A model generated the notes under the pieces. The model saw only the letters and a program-made list of their open reading frames with translations, searched no databases and was not told the DNA's origin. From assembly GCA_002319075.1 (NCBI GenBank), contig NVQB01000001.1, forward strand, positions 2,356,001 through 2,420,000: a DNA stretch of 64,000 nucleotides, written 5' to 3'. The position numbers and the translations under genes were made by a program. Origin of the DNA: Sphingobacteriaceae bacterium. Its GTDB lineage: Bacteria > Bacteroidota > Bacteroidia > B-17B0 > Aurantibacillaceae. Below are positions 17,584 to 26,498 of this stretch, one piece after another (the stretch's first letter is position 1; each line of letters opens with the position of its first letter).

Positions 17584-18753
17584 ATGCAAAAAAAAGTAAT
17601 GCTGCTTGGTAGCGGTGAACTTGGAAAAGAAGTTGTAATTGCACTTCAAAGATTAGGTCAGTATGTTATTGCGGTAGATAGTTATACCGATGCTCCTGCC
17701 ATGCAGGTTGCGCATACCTTTGAAGTTATTAATATGCTGGACGGAGAAGCCCTCGATAAAATTGTTGCTAAACACAAGCCTGATCTGATTGTGCCTGAAA
17801 TAGAAGCTATAAGAACTGAGCGTTTTTATGATTACGAAAAGCAAGGCATCACAGTCGTTCCAAGCGCGAAGGCTGCTAATTTTACAATGAACCGTAAAGC
17901 TATACGCGATCTTGCATCAAAACAGCTGGGACTAAGAACTGCAAACTACGCTTATGCAAGCACACTGGAAGATTTTAAGAAAGCTATTCTAGTTATAGGT
18001 ATTCCTTGCGTTGTGAAACCATTGATGAGCAGCAGTGGCAAAGGACAGAGTGTTATTAAAACAGACGCAGATATCGAGAAAAGCTGGAATTATGCTATGG
18101 AAGGCTCTCGCGGAGATTATAAAGAAGTTATTGTAGAAGAGTTTATAAAATTTGATTCAGAAATTACTTTGTTAACTGTAACTCAGAAAAGTGGCAAAAC
18201 TTTATTTTGTGCTCCTATCGGCCACCGACAAGAGCGTGGCGATTACCAGGAGAGTTGGCAACCTTGCGCCGTAAGCGATAAAGATTTAAAAGAGGCGCAG
18301 GAAATGGCTGAAAAAGTTACCCGGGAACTTACAGGTTATGGGATTTGGGGAATAGAGTTTTTTCTTACAGCTAAAGGAATTTATTTTAGCGAATTATCTC
18401 CTCGTCCACACGACACTGGTATGGTAACATTAGCAAACACACAAAATTACAATGAATTTGAACTTCATGCTCGCGCAATATTAGGTTTGCCCATACCCAA
18501 TATTGAGCTTATTAAGCAGGGAGCTTCTGCTGTTGTACTTGCTTCAAAGGAAGGTATACGCCCTGATTTTAAGGGAATTGAGGAAGTTCTGGAAAATAAA
18601 AATACCGATGTAAAAGTGTTTAATAAACCAACTACCCGTCCGTACAGGCGCATGGCTGTTGTTTTATGCAACGATATTATTGAAGCGGATATTATGCTGA
18701 CAAAAGAAAAGGCGATTGCGCTTTCTAAAAAAATTGAAATCATTCATTCATGA
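17584..18753 (+). CDS. purT: Formate-dependent phosphoribosylglycinamide formyltransferase (GAR transformylase 2)
   Basis: 389 residues from the ATG at 17584; upstream in-frame TTG codons lie inside the protease gene. An ATP-grasp enzyme: N-terminal pre-ATP-grasp fold ([21 protein letters not shown]), EIEAIRTE block, ATP-binding [15 protein letters not shown], then [28 protein letters not shown] with metal-binding Glu and Asp residues, characteristic of PurT rather than PurK. It makes formyl-GAR from GAR, formate and ATP in purine synthesis; purH, a later step, is also in this window. The stop overlaps the next start (ATGA at 18750-18753). Confidence 0.95.
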   Translation: MQKKVMLLGSGELGKEVVIALQRLGQYVIAVDSYTDAPAMQVAHTFEVINMLDGEALDKIVAKHKPDLIVPEIEAIRTERFYDYEKQGITVVPSAKAANFTMNRKAIRDLASKQLGLRTANYAYASTLEDFKKAILVIGIPCVVKPLMSSSGKGQSVIKTDADIEKSWNYAMEGSRGDYKEVIVEEFIKFDSEITLLTVTQKSGKTLFCAPIGHRQERGDYQESWQPCAVSDKDLKEAQEMAEKVTRELTGYGIWGIEFFLTAKGIYFSELSPRPHDTGMVTLANTQNYNEFELHARAILGLPIPNIELIKQGASAVVLASKEGIRPDFKGIEEVLENKNTDVKVFNKPTTRPYRRMAVVLCNDIIEADIMLTKEKAIALSKKIEIIHS

Positions 18754-19292
18754 AAAAACTTCTGAGCCTCTTTTTTAATTTACTAGTTATTGGACTTTGG
18801 TCTCAAAACGAACCCAACACTATTGCATCTAACAGTTTATTTAAAGATGTAAAGCAAGGCGATTCGTTAACTTTTTATCAATGCCATGTGGAGGAAGCGG
18901 TTCAGCAAATGGCTACTGCTTCTGGGCAAACACTCACGGGTAAATCTCAAAAATATACGATAACTGAAAAGTATGTTTTCCATAGAAATGAAACCGGTTA
19001 TTCCGTGAGCTATTATACGTCTTCTTTAAATGTATTTCCAAATAAAAAATTTTCGGGATTAAAAATAAGAGAAAGACCGTATTGGGCGTTTAAATTGGAA
19101 AAGATATTTCCATTAAAAGAAGACGACCTTAAAGTTTTTTTAGCGTTGGAGAAAAAGGGCAGGGAAGCAATTGAATATGATTTTGCCATCACACGTTACA
19201 CCACCAATCAAATTATCATCAAGCAGAGAAAAGATTTTAAGCAGCTTGTTATAGATGGCAATTATGTGATTTCAAAACTGATTAGTTTCTAG
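18750..19292 (+). CDS. Secreted protein of unknown function
   Basis: 180 residues with an N-terminal signal peptide ([19 protein letters not shown]). The mature part is rich in beta-type segments and lysine, with no Cys pairs or known catalytic motif. It is translationally coupled to purT by a four-base overlap, yet purine biosynthesis gives no clue to a periplasmic role. The convergent cysQ gene ends only four bases away. I do not recognise the family. Confidence 0.72.
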   Translation: MKKLLSLFFNLLVIGLWSQNEPNTIASNSLFKDVKQGDSLTFYQCHVEEAVQQMATASGQTLTGKSQKYTITEKYVFHRNETGYSVSYYTSSLNVFPNKKFSGLKIRERPYWAFKLEKIFPLKEDDLKVFLALEKKGREAIEYDFAITRYTTNQIIIKQRKDFKQLVIDGNYVISKLISF

Positions 19293-19296
19293 AAAA

Positions 19297-20124
19297 CTAA
19301 TTAGAGCGAGAACCACATTTTGCGATAAAATAATTATTATGCATGTCTTCACGGTTGTAAACCATCGGAAGATTTGTTTCGAGATCAATAAGTTGACATC
19401 CGGCTTCTTCCAGAATGCATTGTCCCGCAGCAGTATCCCATTCCATAGTGGTTCCATAACGAAGGTACTCATGCGCTTTTCCCTCTGCTACCCAACATTG
19501 TTTTATACTGCTTCCTACGCTGATCATATCTACATCGCCATATAAATTGCGCAGCTTGTCTACATGCACATTAATTTCTCTGCTTAAATGTGAACGACTT
19601 CCAACAACGGTATAAGTTTTTGGTAGCTTTTGGGAAGGAAGTTTTTTTGCAAATTCAAAAAGGTGGTCGCTGAGGTTTTTTTTAGTCAGCTCCATGATCA
19701 TGTCGTGTTGTGTTATTTTGTAGCTACCGCCTTTGTGATAAGCGAAATATATATCTTTTAAAACCGGGGCATAAATAATTCCAATAACGGGCTTGTTATT
19801 TTCAACCAGCGCAATGTTTACAGCAAATTCACCATTACGTTTTACATATTCTTTGGTGCCATCTAAAGGATCTACAATCCATACCCGGGGCCACGTTTTA
19901 CGAATGGAGTAGTCAAGAATTTCTTCTTCTTCGCTTATAATTGGAATATTTGAGGCAGATAATATTTTTGAGATGCATTCTCCTGATGTGCGATCAGCTA
20001 GTGTAACCGGTGTATTATCAGATTTTGTCTCTACATAAAAATCTGTGCTGTAAATCTTTAAAATCTCTTCACCTGCTTTAAACGCTGCATTAATTGCGAG
20101 CTTAAGAAGTTCATTATAATCCAT
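19297..20124 (-). CDS. cysQ: 3'(2'),5'-bisphosphate nucleotidase (PAP phosphatase)
   Basis: 275 residues of the inositol-monophosphatase superfamily. Metal-binding residues lie in PIISEEEEIL and in WIVDPLDGTKEYVKRNGEF; the C-terminal WDTAAGQCILEEAG is the second family signature. The GTKEF-type block after the DPLDG motif favours CysQ over inositol monophosphatase. It removes 3'-phosphate from PAP, a by-product of sulfate assimilation and sulfotransfer. It overlaps the alpha/beta hydrolase gene by 11 bases and forms an operon with it and a rhodanese. Confidence 0.92.
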   Translation of the reverse strand: MDYNELLKLAINAAFKAGEEILKIYSTDFYVETKSDNTPVTLADRTSGECISKILSASNIPIISEEEEILDYSIRKTWPRVWIVDPLDGTKEYVKRNGEFAVNIALVENNKPVIGIIYAPVLKDIYFAYHKGGSYKITQHDMIMELTKKNLSDHLFEFAKKLPSQKLPKTYTVVGSRSHLSREINVHVDKLRNLYGDVDMISVGSSIKQCWVAEGKAHEYLRYGTTMEWDTAAGQCILEEAGCQLIDLETNLPMVYNREDMHNNYFIAKCGSRSN

Positions 20125-20761
20125 TAAAGTAAGTATTTAAAAGTGAGTTTATTTCTTGTGCTTTGTAAACTATCATGGCGTGGTTACCATGTTCAATGAG
20201 CTGATACTCTTTAATAGAGGTGTGAGAAAGCAAATTGTCGGCGTTTCCATGAATGTGATAAATTTTCTGCGTGTTACTTTTTTTATCCCAGTGAATGATC
20301 ATGTCTACGCAATATTTAAAATAATTTTTAGGCATTTGTTCCAACATCCTTAAAAATTCAGGAAGATAGTCTTTTTCGAAACCCACAATCCAGTTGAGTT
20401 TTGAAGCAAGCGACCTGTATAGAGAGTCGGTAACTAATTTTTGAACCGGCAGTGTTTTTAAAATTCGGATGTTTGCCGGCAGCTCCGTTCGGTTTTTGCA
20501 AGAGGAAATCAAAACAATTTTATTTACAGGAATCATGTCTGCAATCTCGGCGCATAACATTCCACCAAAGGAAACGCCCATAAGATTTACAGGGGAGGTT
20601 GTATCAATTTGCTCAACAAATTCTCTGGCGTAATCTTTTAGATTCCAGCCAGTTTTTGGTTCTGGCCATTCCATTACTTTTACCTGGAAGTTTGGCACTG
20701 AAATGTTTTTAAACAGCTCTTTTGTAGTGCCTAATCCGGGTATGGTATAAATTACATGCAA
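20114..20761 (-). CDS. Alpha/beta hydrolase
   Basis: 215 residues. The nucleophile elbow is MGVSFGGMLCAE (Gly-Val-Ser-Phe-Gly) near residue 63, and a C-terminal IEHGNHAMIVYKAQE provides the likely catalytic histidine. HGNADNLL resembles the acid-bearing HGxxD block. No signal peptide, so cytoplasmic. The substrate is unknown. It is the middle gene of a rhodanese-hydrolase-cysQ unit (13-base gap upstream, 11-base overlap downstream). Confidence 0.85.
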   Translation of the reverse strand: MHVIYTIPGLGTTKELFKNISVPNFQVKVMEWPEPKTGWNLKDYAREFVEQIDTTSPVNLMGVSFGGMLCAEIADMIPVNKIVLISSCKNRTELPANIRILKTLPVQKLVTDSLYRSLASKLNWIVGFEKDYLPEFLRMLEQMPKNYFKYCVDMIIHWDKKSNTQKIYHIHGNADNLLSHTSIKEYQLIEHGNHAMIVYKAQEINSLLNTYFNGL

Positions 20762-20774
20762 GGTCTGAAAGATT

Positions 20775-21167
20775 TTATTTTACTGTTTCAAAACCTTTTC
20801 TTTTCCAATCGTCATAACCCTTTTCAAGATTAATTATTTCTTTAAATCCGGTTTTTTGCATTAGTTCTGCGCAGTCGCCGCTTCTGCCGCCACCGGCACA
20901 GTATATTAGGTAGGTTTTGCTCTTGTCGAGTTTAGCAATTTCTTTTTCAGAATCTTTTGAAAGAAAGTCAATTTGTTTAGCGCCCGCAATTTTACCTTTT
21001 GCATTAATCTCGTCGTTTGTTCGAAGATCAATTAAAACAGCACTTTTTTGGTCGATTAATTTTTTGAATGTTTCAGCATCTACATTTTTAATGGTTCCAG
21101 TGACTTGAGTTTGTGCAGTAACGAAAAATGCAGTGAAAAGAAGCAGAAGGGAAAGTGTTTTTTTCAT
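20775..21167 (-). CDS. Periplasmic rhodanese-like sulfurtransferase
   Basis: 130 residues from the ATG at 21167; upstream extension codons are TTG-started and would bury the signal peptide. Signal peptide MKKTLSLLLLFTAFFVTAQ. A single rhodanese domain contains AVLIDLRTNDEINAKGKI and the active-site loop CAGGGRS (Cys90), which has the six-residue length of sulfur-handling rhodaneses. It may shuttle sulfane sulfur in the periplasm. First gene of the operon with the hydrolase and cysQ. Confidence 0.9.
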   Translation of the reverse strand: MKKTLSLLLLFTAFFVTAQTQVTGTIKNVDAETFKKLIDQKSAVLIDLRTNDEINAKGKIAGAKQIDFLSKDSEKEIAKLDKSKTYLIYCAGGGRSGDCAELMQKTGFKEIINLEKGYDDWKRKGFETVK

Positions 21168-21374
21168 AATCAATTTTGAATGTAAATTTAGTCTTAAAAT
21201 AAAGAAAAATATAAGTAATGGCTTAATATTGCATCTAAAATAAAACTCTGGGCTTTTAATTACTGGCAAATGATAGCGCTGTTTTGCCGACTTATGAACA
21301 GGGGTTTTGAAAAACACTGTGTTTAGTAGTTTTATTATAGCGTATTAATAAACATATTTGTAAAAACTAAACTC

Positions 21375-22232
21375 ATGAAATCAATGATTCACGAAATCAC
21401 TTTTGCAAAAACGATGATAAAAAAAATAATTCTTGGTCTCGTTTTTCTTTTTTCTTTAGGCACTGTAAAATCACAAGGGGCTGATTCACTAATAGTACAC
21501 TATTATGAAAATTTTCCGTATGCATACACAGAGTCGGGTAAATTAAAGGGAATTGAAATTGAAATTATTGAAGCGTATGTGAATTGGTGCAAAGAGAGAG
21601 GGGGAGATTTAAAAGTGATCTATAAGCCCTTTAAAGAATTTAGCACTTTCTACAATTCTGTAAAAGATGGAGGACCTAAAGTAATTGGGCTAGGGTCTGT
21701 TACAAACAGTAAAGACAGGGAAAAAGAGGTAGTGATCTCAGCACCATATTTGCAAAATGTAGCTGTACTTATTACTGCGGGAAAAGTAGCAACCGTTAAA
21801 ACAAAAACAACAGATGAAATTTCTAAAACGCTTGGCGCCCTTAATGCTATAGTTGTTAATAAATCAAGTCACACGCTCTACCTTAACGAGATTAAGAAAA
21901 ACTACTTACCGGCTTTAAAAATCGAAACAACCGAATCTCAAAACATGGTACTCGAAAGAATTCTGGCCGATAATAATAATTTTGGTTATGTTGATATCGT
22001 TGCCTACTGGGCATTTTTGAAAAGCCATCCTTCTAAATTTTTAAAAATTCAGAAGGTGTTTAATGAGCCGAAAGAATATCTTGGATTTATCATGCCAAAG
22101 AAAGCCGCGCATCTGAATTTAATAAACGAATTTTTTGAAAGTGGTTTCGGATTTACTTCAACAAAAGCTTACCATCAAATCCTGGAAAAATATCTGGGAT
22201 ACGAGATTATAGAGTCTGTGGAAATAAAGTAG
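21375..22232 (+). CDS. Extracellular solute-binding protein, family 3-like
   Basis: 285 residues. A signal peptide is present whichever start is used: ATG at 21375 or the internal ATG at 21414 (MIKKIILGLVFLFSLGTVKSQ). The body has the SBP_bac_3 pattern: LIVHYYENFPYAYTESGKLKGIEIEI, read about residues 40-65, then the second lobe with GALNAIVVNKSSHTLYLNEI and NNFGYVDIVAYWAFL. No permease or ATPase is nearby, so transport or a sensory role cannot be told. It ends one base from the convergent RNA methyltransferase stop. Confidence 0.83.
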   Translation: MKSMIHEITFAKTMIKKIILGLVFLFSLGTVKSQGADSLIVHYYENFPYAYTESGKLKGIEIEIIEAYVNWCKERGGDLKVIYKPFKEFSTFYNSVKDGGPKVIGLGSVTNSKDREKEVVISAPYLQNVAVLITAGKVATVKTKTTDEISKTLGALNAIVVNKSSHTLYLNEIKKNYLPALKIETTESQNMVLERILADNNNFGYVDIVAYWAFLKSHPSKFLKIQKVFNEPKEYLGFIMPKKAAHLNLINEFFESGFGFTSTKAYHQILEKYLGYEIIESVEIK

Positions 22233-22233
22233 G

Positions 22234-23424
22234 TCAGGATTTCTTTTTGAGAAGTGCCATGTAAAATCCATCGTAACCCTGATTGGGCAAAAGCGTTTTG
22301 TCTTTTACCAATTCAAAGTCATTTGTGTTTTTTAGAAATTCAGTAACCTGATCCTGGTTTTCAGATGGCAGCAAGCTGCATGTACTGTAAACCATAAGGC
22401 CACCCGGTTTTACCATTTTGGAGTATTCAGTAATAATAGTTTGCTGTAATTTTTTAGTACGTTCGATAGATTCGGCATTCAGTTTCCACTTAGCATCAGG
22501 ATTACGTTTTAGAACTCCTAATCCACTGCATGGCACATCCAACAATAATTTATCTGCTTTATTATAAAGTTGCATAATTGTTTTATCGGGAAGGATAGCT
22601 CGTGTTTCAATGTTTGACACACCTGCACGTTTAGCTCGTTTTTTTAGTTCTTCGAGCTTCCAGTCTTCCACATCGAGACTGATAACTTTACCTTTGTTTT
22701 TCATCAGAGCTGCCAGATGTAAGCTTTTACCACCGGCACCGGCACATGCATCAATAACGTAATCGGTTGGTTTAGGGTCAAGAAATTCGCTGATAAGTTG
22801 TGAACCAGCATCCTGCACTTCAAAAGAGCCCTCTTTAAAAAGCCTGGTTTGAAAAACATTTTCCCTTTTAGAAAGTTGTAAAGCGTTTGTTATTTCTGGA
22901 ACTGGTATGGTCTCAATTTTTTCATTTCTCAAGGCGTCAACAAGTTTTTCTTTACTTGTTTTTAGAGTATTAACCCTCAAGAAAACTGGCGCCTGCTGAT
23001 TCATTGCGAGAGCCTGTAGCTGCCATGCGTCTTCTCCTAACTCTTTTGTCCCAAGTTCCCATAGCCAGTCGGGATAAGATTCATATACTGGTAAATTCGA
23101 TTTTAAACTTTCTTTCTTATCACGAATGTAATTTACATCCACATGTTTAAACTCCTGCCAGTCGGGAATTTCTATATCTTTAAGTACTAACCAAACAGCT
23201 GTGATAAACCAAAAGTTATTGGGAGATTCTGCGAGTTCAGCATACAGGCGATAATTTCTTACGATATCATAAACACCTTCGGCCACAAAACGCCTGTCTC
23301 TGCTTCCCCACTGAGGATTTGCTTTGAATATCTTTTCAAGTGCCTTATCGGCGTAACGGTTCTTGACAAAAATTTCCTGTAAAGTTAAAGCAACAGAATT
23401 GACAAGGTTTTTATAAAGTTTCAT
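22234..23424 (-). CDS. RsmB/NOL1/NOP2/sun-type RNA (cytosine-C5) methyltransferase
   Basis: 396 residues. An N-terminal NusB-like helical region (about 1-130) is followed by the SAM-dependent methyltransferase: VIDACAGAGGKSLHLAALM (SAM-binding motif I), LLLDVPCSGLGVLKRNP (motif IV with the releasing Cys) and VYSTCSLLPSENQDQV (motif VI with the catalytic Cys). That pair of cysteines is diagnostic for m5C RNA methyltransferases. The likely target is 16S rRNA (as for RsmB, position 967 in E. coli), but the exact site is not certain. Confidence 0.92.
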   Translation of the reverse strand: MKLYKNLVNSVALTLQEIFVKNRYADKALEKIFKANPQWGSRDRRFVAEGVYDIVRNYRLYAELAESPNNFWFITAVWLVLKDIEIPDWQEFKHVDVNYIRDKKESLKSNLPVYESYPDWLWELGTKELGEDAWQLQALAMNQQAPVFLRVNTLKTSKEKLVDALRNEKIETIPVPEITNALQLSKRENVFQTRLFKEGSFEVQDAGSQLISEFLDPKPTDYVIDACAGAGGKSLHLAALMKNKGKVISLDVEDWKLEELKKRAKRAGVSNIETRAILPDKTIMQLYNKADKLLLDVPCSGLGVLKRNPDAKWKLNAESIERTKKLQQTIITEYSKMVKPGGLMVYSTCSLLPSENQDQVTEFLKNTNDFELVKDKTLLPNQGYDGFYMALLKKKS

Positions 23425-23428
23425 GCTG

Positions 23429-23436
23429 CAAAGATA
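23429..23436 (-). promoter_or_regulatory. -7 box abutting the methyltransferase start
   Basis: TATCTTTG on the minus strand matches TAnnTTTG and lies four bases before the ATG at 23424. Transcription from it would start at or within the start codon, giving a leaderless mRNA. No TTG at the usual distance was seen. Confidence 0.42.
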
Positions 23437-23496
23437 GTCGTAAAGCTGAAATTACCTTGCATTAACTAAGATCGCAGAATTAAAGTGCAAGAAAAC

Positions 23497-26244
23497 CTAA
23501 CGGGCTACATGAACAGTGCCTTTCAGCGTACGTTTTACAATGCCTTTTAAACGGGGCTCATAAACATCACATACATAAAAGTAGGTACCATCACTTACCG
23601 CTACTTTTGACACCATGCTCACACTACTCCATTGAAAATAAGGGTCTTTAGTGGTATAAACCAGGTTGCCCCAACGGTCAACGATAGATAAATTAATTTC
23701 TTTAATCATACGCACTTTAATAGCTTTAAAGAAATCATTAACACCGTCTTCATTAGGAGTAAAGATATTGGGAAGTTCAAATTCGGGACAATTGTCGATA
23801 CAAAAATCCTGGCTCATTTGCCCTACATTATCGTGAATGTCAATAGCTTTAACAGCATAACAGCCTGAGAAAGAATTAGGATCGTCTTGTTGGAATTCAA
23901 GAGGATCATTTTTATAAACTGTGGCAATCTGGTTATAGGTGCCGTTTACCAAGGGCTTATAATACAAATAGTATTTTGCAACATCATCACTTCTCGGAAT
24001 TTTACTAACATCGGTCCAGCTTACCTTTACGGTACCTTTTGGACAATCAGCTTCAATAGTGATTGTTGGACTTGTTGGAGGCGTTAAATCCTTCGGTTTG
24101 TTGCAGGTTATTTGAGAGGCATTCACAAGGGGATTAAAAATTGTCGGATCAGAATATTTTCCTTCGCTAAGTACATAGTAGCAATAAGTGCTTCCATTTA
24201 CAAGATTCGTACTATCGCTAAAAGTGGTGAGTGAAGTTGTGCCAATCAACACAAAAGCGGGGGATGTAGAATCCTGACGCATTACCGTGTAGCGGTAATT
24301 CTTCCAAGGTGTTTTTGACGTCCAGGTTAGGTCAATTCTTCTGTCAGAAGGAACCGTACTTAAAAAGACAGAGGTGGCTTTTTGAGAAGATCCAACGGTA
24401 ACAGTACCTGACATAAACTCAATCATGTACTCTTCCAGCCCTGTTTCGGTGTTTATATTGGTATGCAGAAATTGCGTATCTATTTTCGCTATAAAATTAT
24501 TTGTAAAACTTTGCACATCTGTAAAGGTAGTAGCAGTGGCGGAACGATGCTTTAGAGTAAAGCGATAAGGCCCCGGATATTTAAGTGTATCCAGATTGGC
24601 GGTATCAGTAAGGGGCCTTGTCCATCTTATCCAAATAGAACCTGCGGCGGCGGTTGATTTAACATCAACATTTAAAATAACAGGAACATCTCTTTTTAAT
24701 TTCGCACAAATTTGTGAACTGCCAAAACTTTCGGTGCCGTCTTTATAAAAGGCTACAACAATGTAACTGTAATCCTGTCCTACAACAAGTCCATCGCCGC
24801 CGTTATTATCCATTATTAAAGAATCAAGTGGACCTGTTGTTTTTATAAGTTCAAAGCCGCTCGTAGAAGGAACACCTGTTTTACAAGGATCAAAAATAAA
24901 AGGCGTACAATCCTGCTTTCTATATACTTTATAGCCTAACAGAGGATTAAGTGCGGGACTGCATTTAGAAGGCGTCCATGTAATTTTCATTTCCGTACCG
25001 CTGGGTGTAGCTTTTACGTTCTTTATACTAGGAGGAACAACCTTTATACTCATTGTACTAAATGAGACAAGTTTTACTTTATCGTCATCATCTTCTACTT
25101 TAAAAGTACTTAGATAGGGTAAACTCTGAATGTGGTCGCAAGTTGTCTGCCATGAGAAAAAAACATTAAATGCTTTACCTTTGGTAGAATCGATAATTCC
25201 GGAGCCTGGATTAAACGTAGCTACTGGATTTGTAGCAGCAAAGGCTCCACCGCCACCTTGCACCGTAACAAAGTCGCCGGCATTGGGATCAGAAACTGTT
25301 AAATTAGCTGTCACAGTTTTTCCAGCTTCAATGCATATATCGGGAACCGTTATAGAGGGAGGATCATTTTTACAGTCACGTACAATTACCTGCATATCGC
25401 GCAGTACATAGCCAATCAGATCATAAATACCACTTGTATTTTTCCGCCACTCTTTCACAATAAAAGCGATGTTATATTCGCCCAGCCTCCTGGGAGTACA
25501 CCATTTTAAAAGACCCGTTGTAGCGTTTATTTCAAAAACACCACCGCCAGTTTCAGGAAATGAATACAATGGAACCGTTTGACCGTCTTCCCCCCTGGAT
25601 GTAGTTAATTCATAACTCAAACTGTCACCATCTGGGTCGTAGGCACCCGGGTTATGTTCGAAGCAAACATTAAAGCAGGCTCTGTCAATTGGTGCAAAAG
25701 CAAAAATTGGAGAACTGTTGGCTCCGGTGAAAGTATTTATGATGAGTTGAGATTCAATATAAAAAGGAACATTAATAGAATTGGGAATATTAAAAACGCC
25801 ACCGTTTCTGTTAGGATCAAAAGTTCTTATAAGATAAGAGCCAGCGCCGGGGTAAGTATGTATAATCGTATAAACATTTTTTTTAACGCGATAACCCGAT
25901 TCATTGATTATGACGGAGCCGCAGGTAACAGGTTGACCATTTAAAAATCCACACTGATTATTGCTCGGACATACAGAACCGTTAACCCGTGGCGCTACAC
26001 CGCGGGTATTGTCTCCAAAATAGACAGTATCCACACATCGATCAGCTATTCCGTTTCCATCGTCGGTGTATTTGATAACGGTAATAGAATATGTATATAC
26101 CTGAACAACTATACCCGCTTTAACAGTGGTAAAAGGAGCTACACGTTTGTAAGTTATTTCTCCGGCCCGGTTGTGCGTGGCTTTAGCGTAAGAGAAAATG
26201 AGGAAGAAGAAAACAACAAAAAGTTTATAGCCGCGACCTGACAT
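23497..26244 (-). CDS. Large T9SS type B (gliding-motility C-terminal, CHU_C) surface protein
   Basis: 915 residues. Signal peptide (about 1-22), then ATHNRAGEITYKRV, a very common opening of this Bacteroidota family. Repeated Ig/cadherin-like and fibronectin type III-like domains follow (for example NVKATPSGTEMKITWTPSKC and RRIDLTWTSKTPWKNYRYTV). The C terminus is the CHU_C type B sorting domain: LPNIFTPNEDGVNDFFK, then LSIVDRWGNLVYTT. The protein is expected to be exported by T9SS and held at the surface. Function may be adhesion or gliding; no enzyme motif is visible. It is divergent from kup. Confidence 0.92.
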   Translation of the reverse strand: MSGRGYKLFVVFFFLIFSYAKATHNRAGEITYKRVAPFTTVKAGIVVQVYTYSITVIKYTDDGNGIADRCVDTVYFGDNTRGVAPRVNGSVCPSNNQCGFLNGQPVTCGSVIINESGYRVKKNVYTIIHTYPGAGSYLIRTFDPNRNGGVFNIPNSINVPFYIESQLIINTFTGANSSPIFAFAPIDRACFNVCFEHNPGAYDPDGDSLSYELTTSRGEDGQTVPLYSFPETGGGVFEINATTGLLKWCTPRRLGEYNIAFIVKEWRKNTSGIYDLIGYVLRDMQVIVRDCKNDPPSITVPDICIEAGKTVTANLTVSDPNAGDFVTVQGGGGAFAATNPVATFNPGSGIIDSTKGKAFNVFFSWQTTCDHIQSLPYLSTFKVEDDDDKVKLVSFSTMSIKVVPPSIKNVKATPSGTEMKITWTPSKCSPALNPLLGYKVYRKQDCTPFIFDPCKTGVPSTSGFELIKTTGPLDSLIMDNNGGDGLVVGQDYSYIVVAFYKDGTESFGSSQICAKLKRDVPVILNVDVKSTAAAGSIWIRWTRPLTDTANLDTLKYPGPYRFTLKHRSATATTFTDVQSFTNNFIAKIDTQFLHTNINTETGLEEYMIEFMSGTVTVGSSQKATSVFLSTVPSDRRIDLTWTSKTPWKNYRYTVMRQDSTSPAFVLIGTTSLTTFSDSTNLVNGSTYCYYVLSEGKYSDPTIFNPLVNASQITCNKPKDLTPPTSPTITIEADCPKGTVKVSWTDVSKIPRSDDVAKYYLYYKPLVNGTYNQIATVYKNDPLEFQQDDPNSFSGCYAVKAIDIHDNVGQMSQDFCIDNCPEFELPNIFTPNEDGVNDFFKAIKVRMIKEINLSIVDRWGNLVYTTKDPYFQWSSVSMVSKVAVSDGTYFYVCDVYEPRLKGIVKRTLKGTVHVAR

Positions 26245-26443
26245 GGTAACAAATAGTATTTAGATGTAAGTGATTTTGAGAATCCTCAAAACGTTTAGAA
26301 CAGTTAGTTATTATAAATTTAAAAGTTTATAGTTAGTTATAACAGTACTAAATTTATTAAAAAAATCAGCTATAATGATGTTTTTTAGCTTATTTAACGC
26401 AAAGAAAACGCCCTTTAGTTAAAGCTAAATTATTGTGCGATTA

Positions 26444-26476
26444 TTGCAGGGGGTATGTGATTTTGTAGTAATTTTG
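26444..26476 (+). promoter_or_regulatory. Promoter of kup
   Basis: TTG (26444-26446), a 22-base spacer and TAATTTTG (26469-26476) fit the Bacteroidota consensus. The start codon is 23 bases downstream of the box. Confidence 0.6.
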
Positions 26477-26498
26477 CCCCGTTTAATTAAAACCCCTC

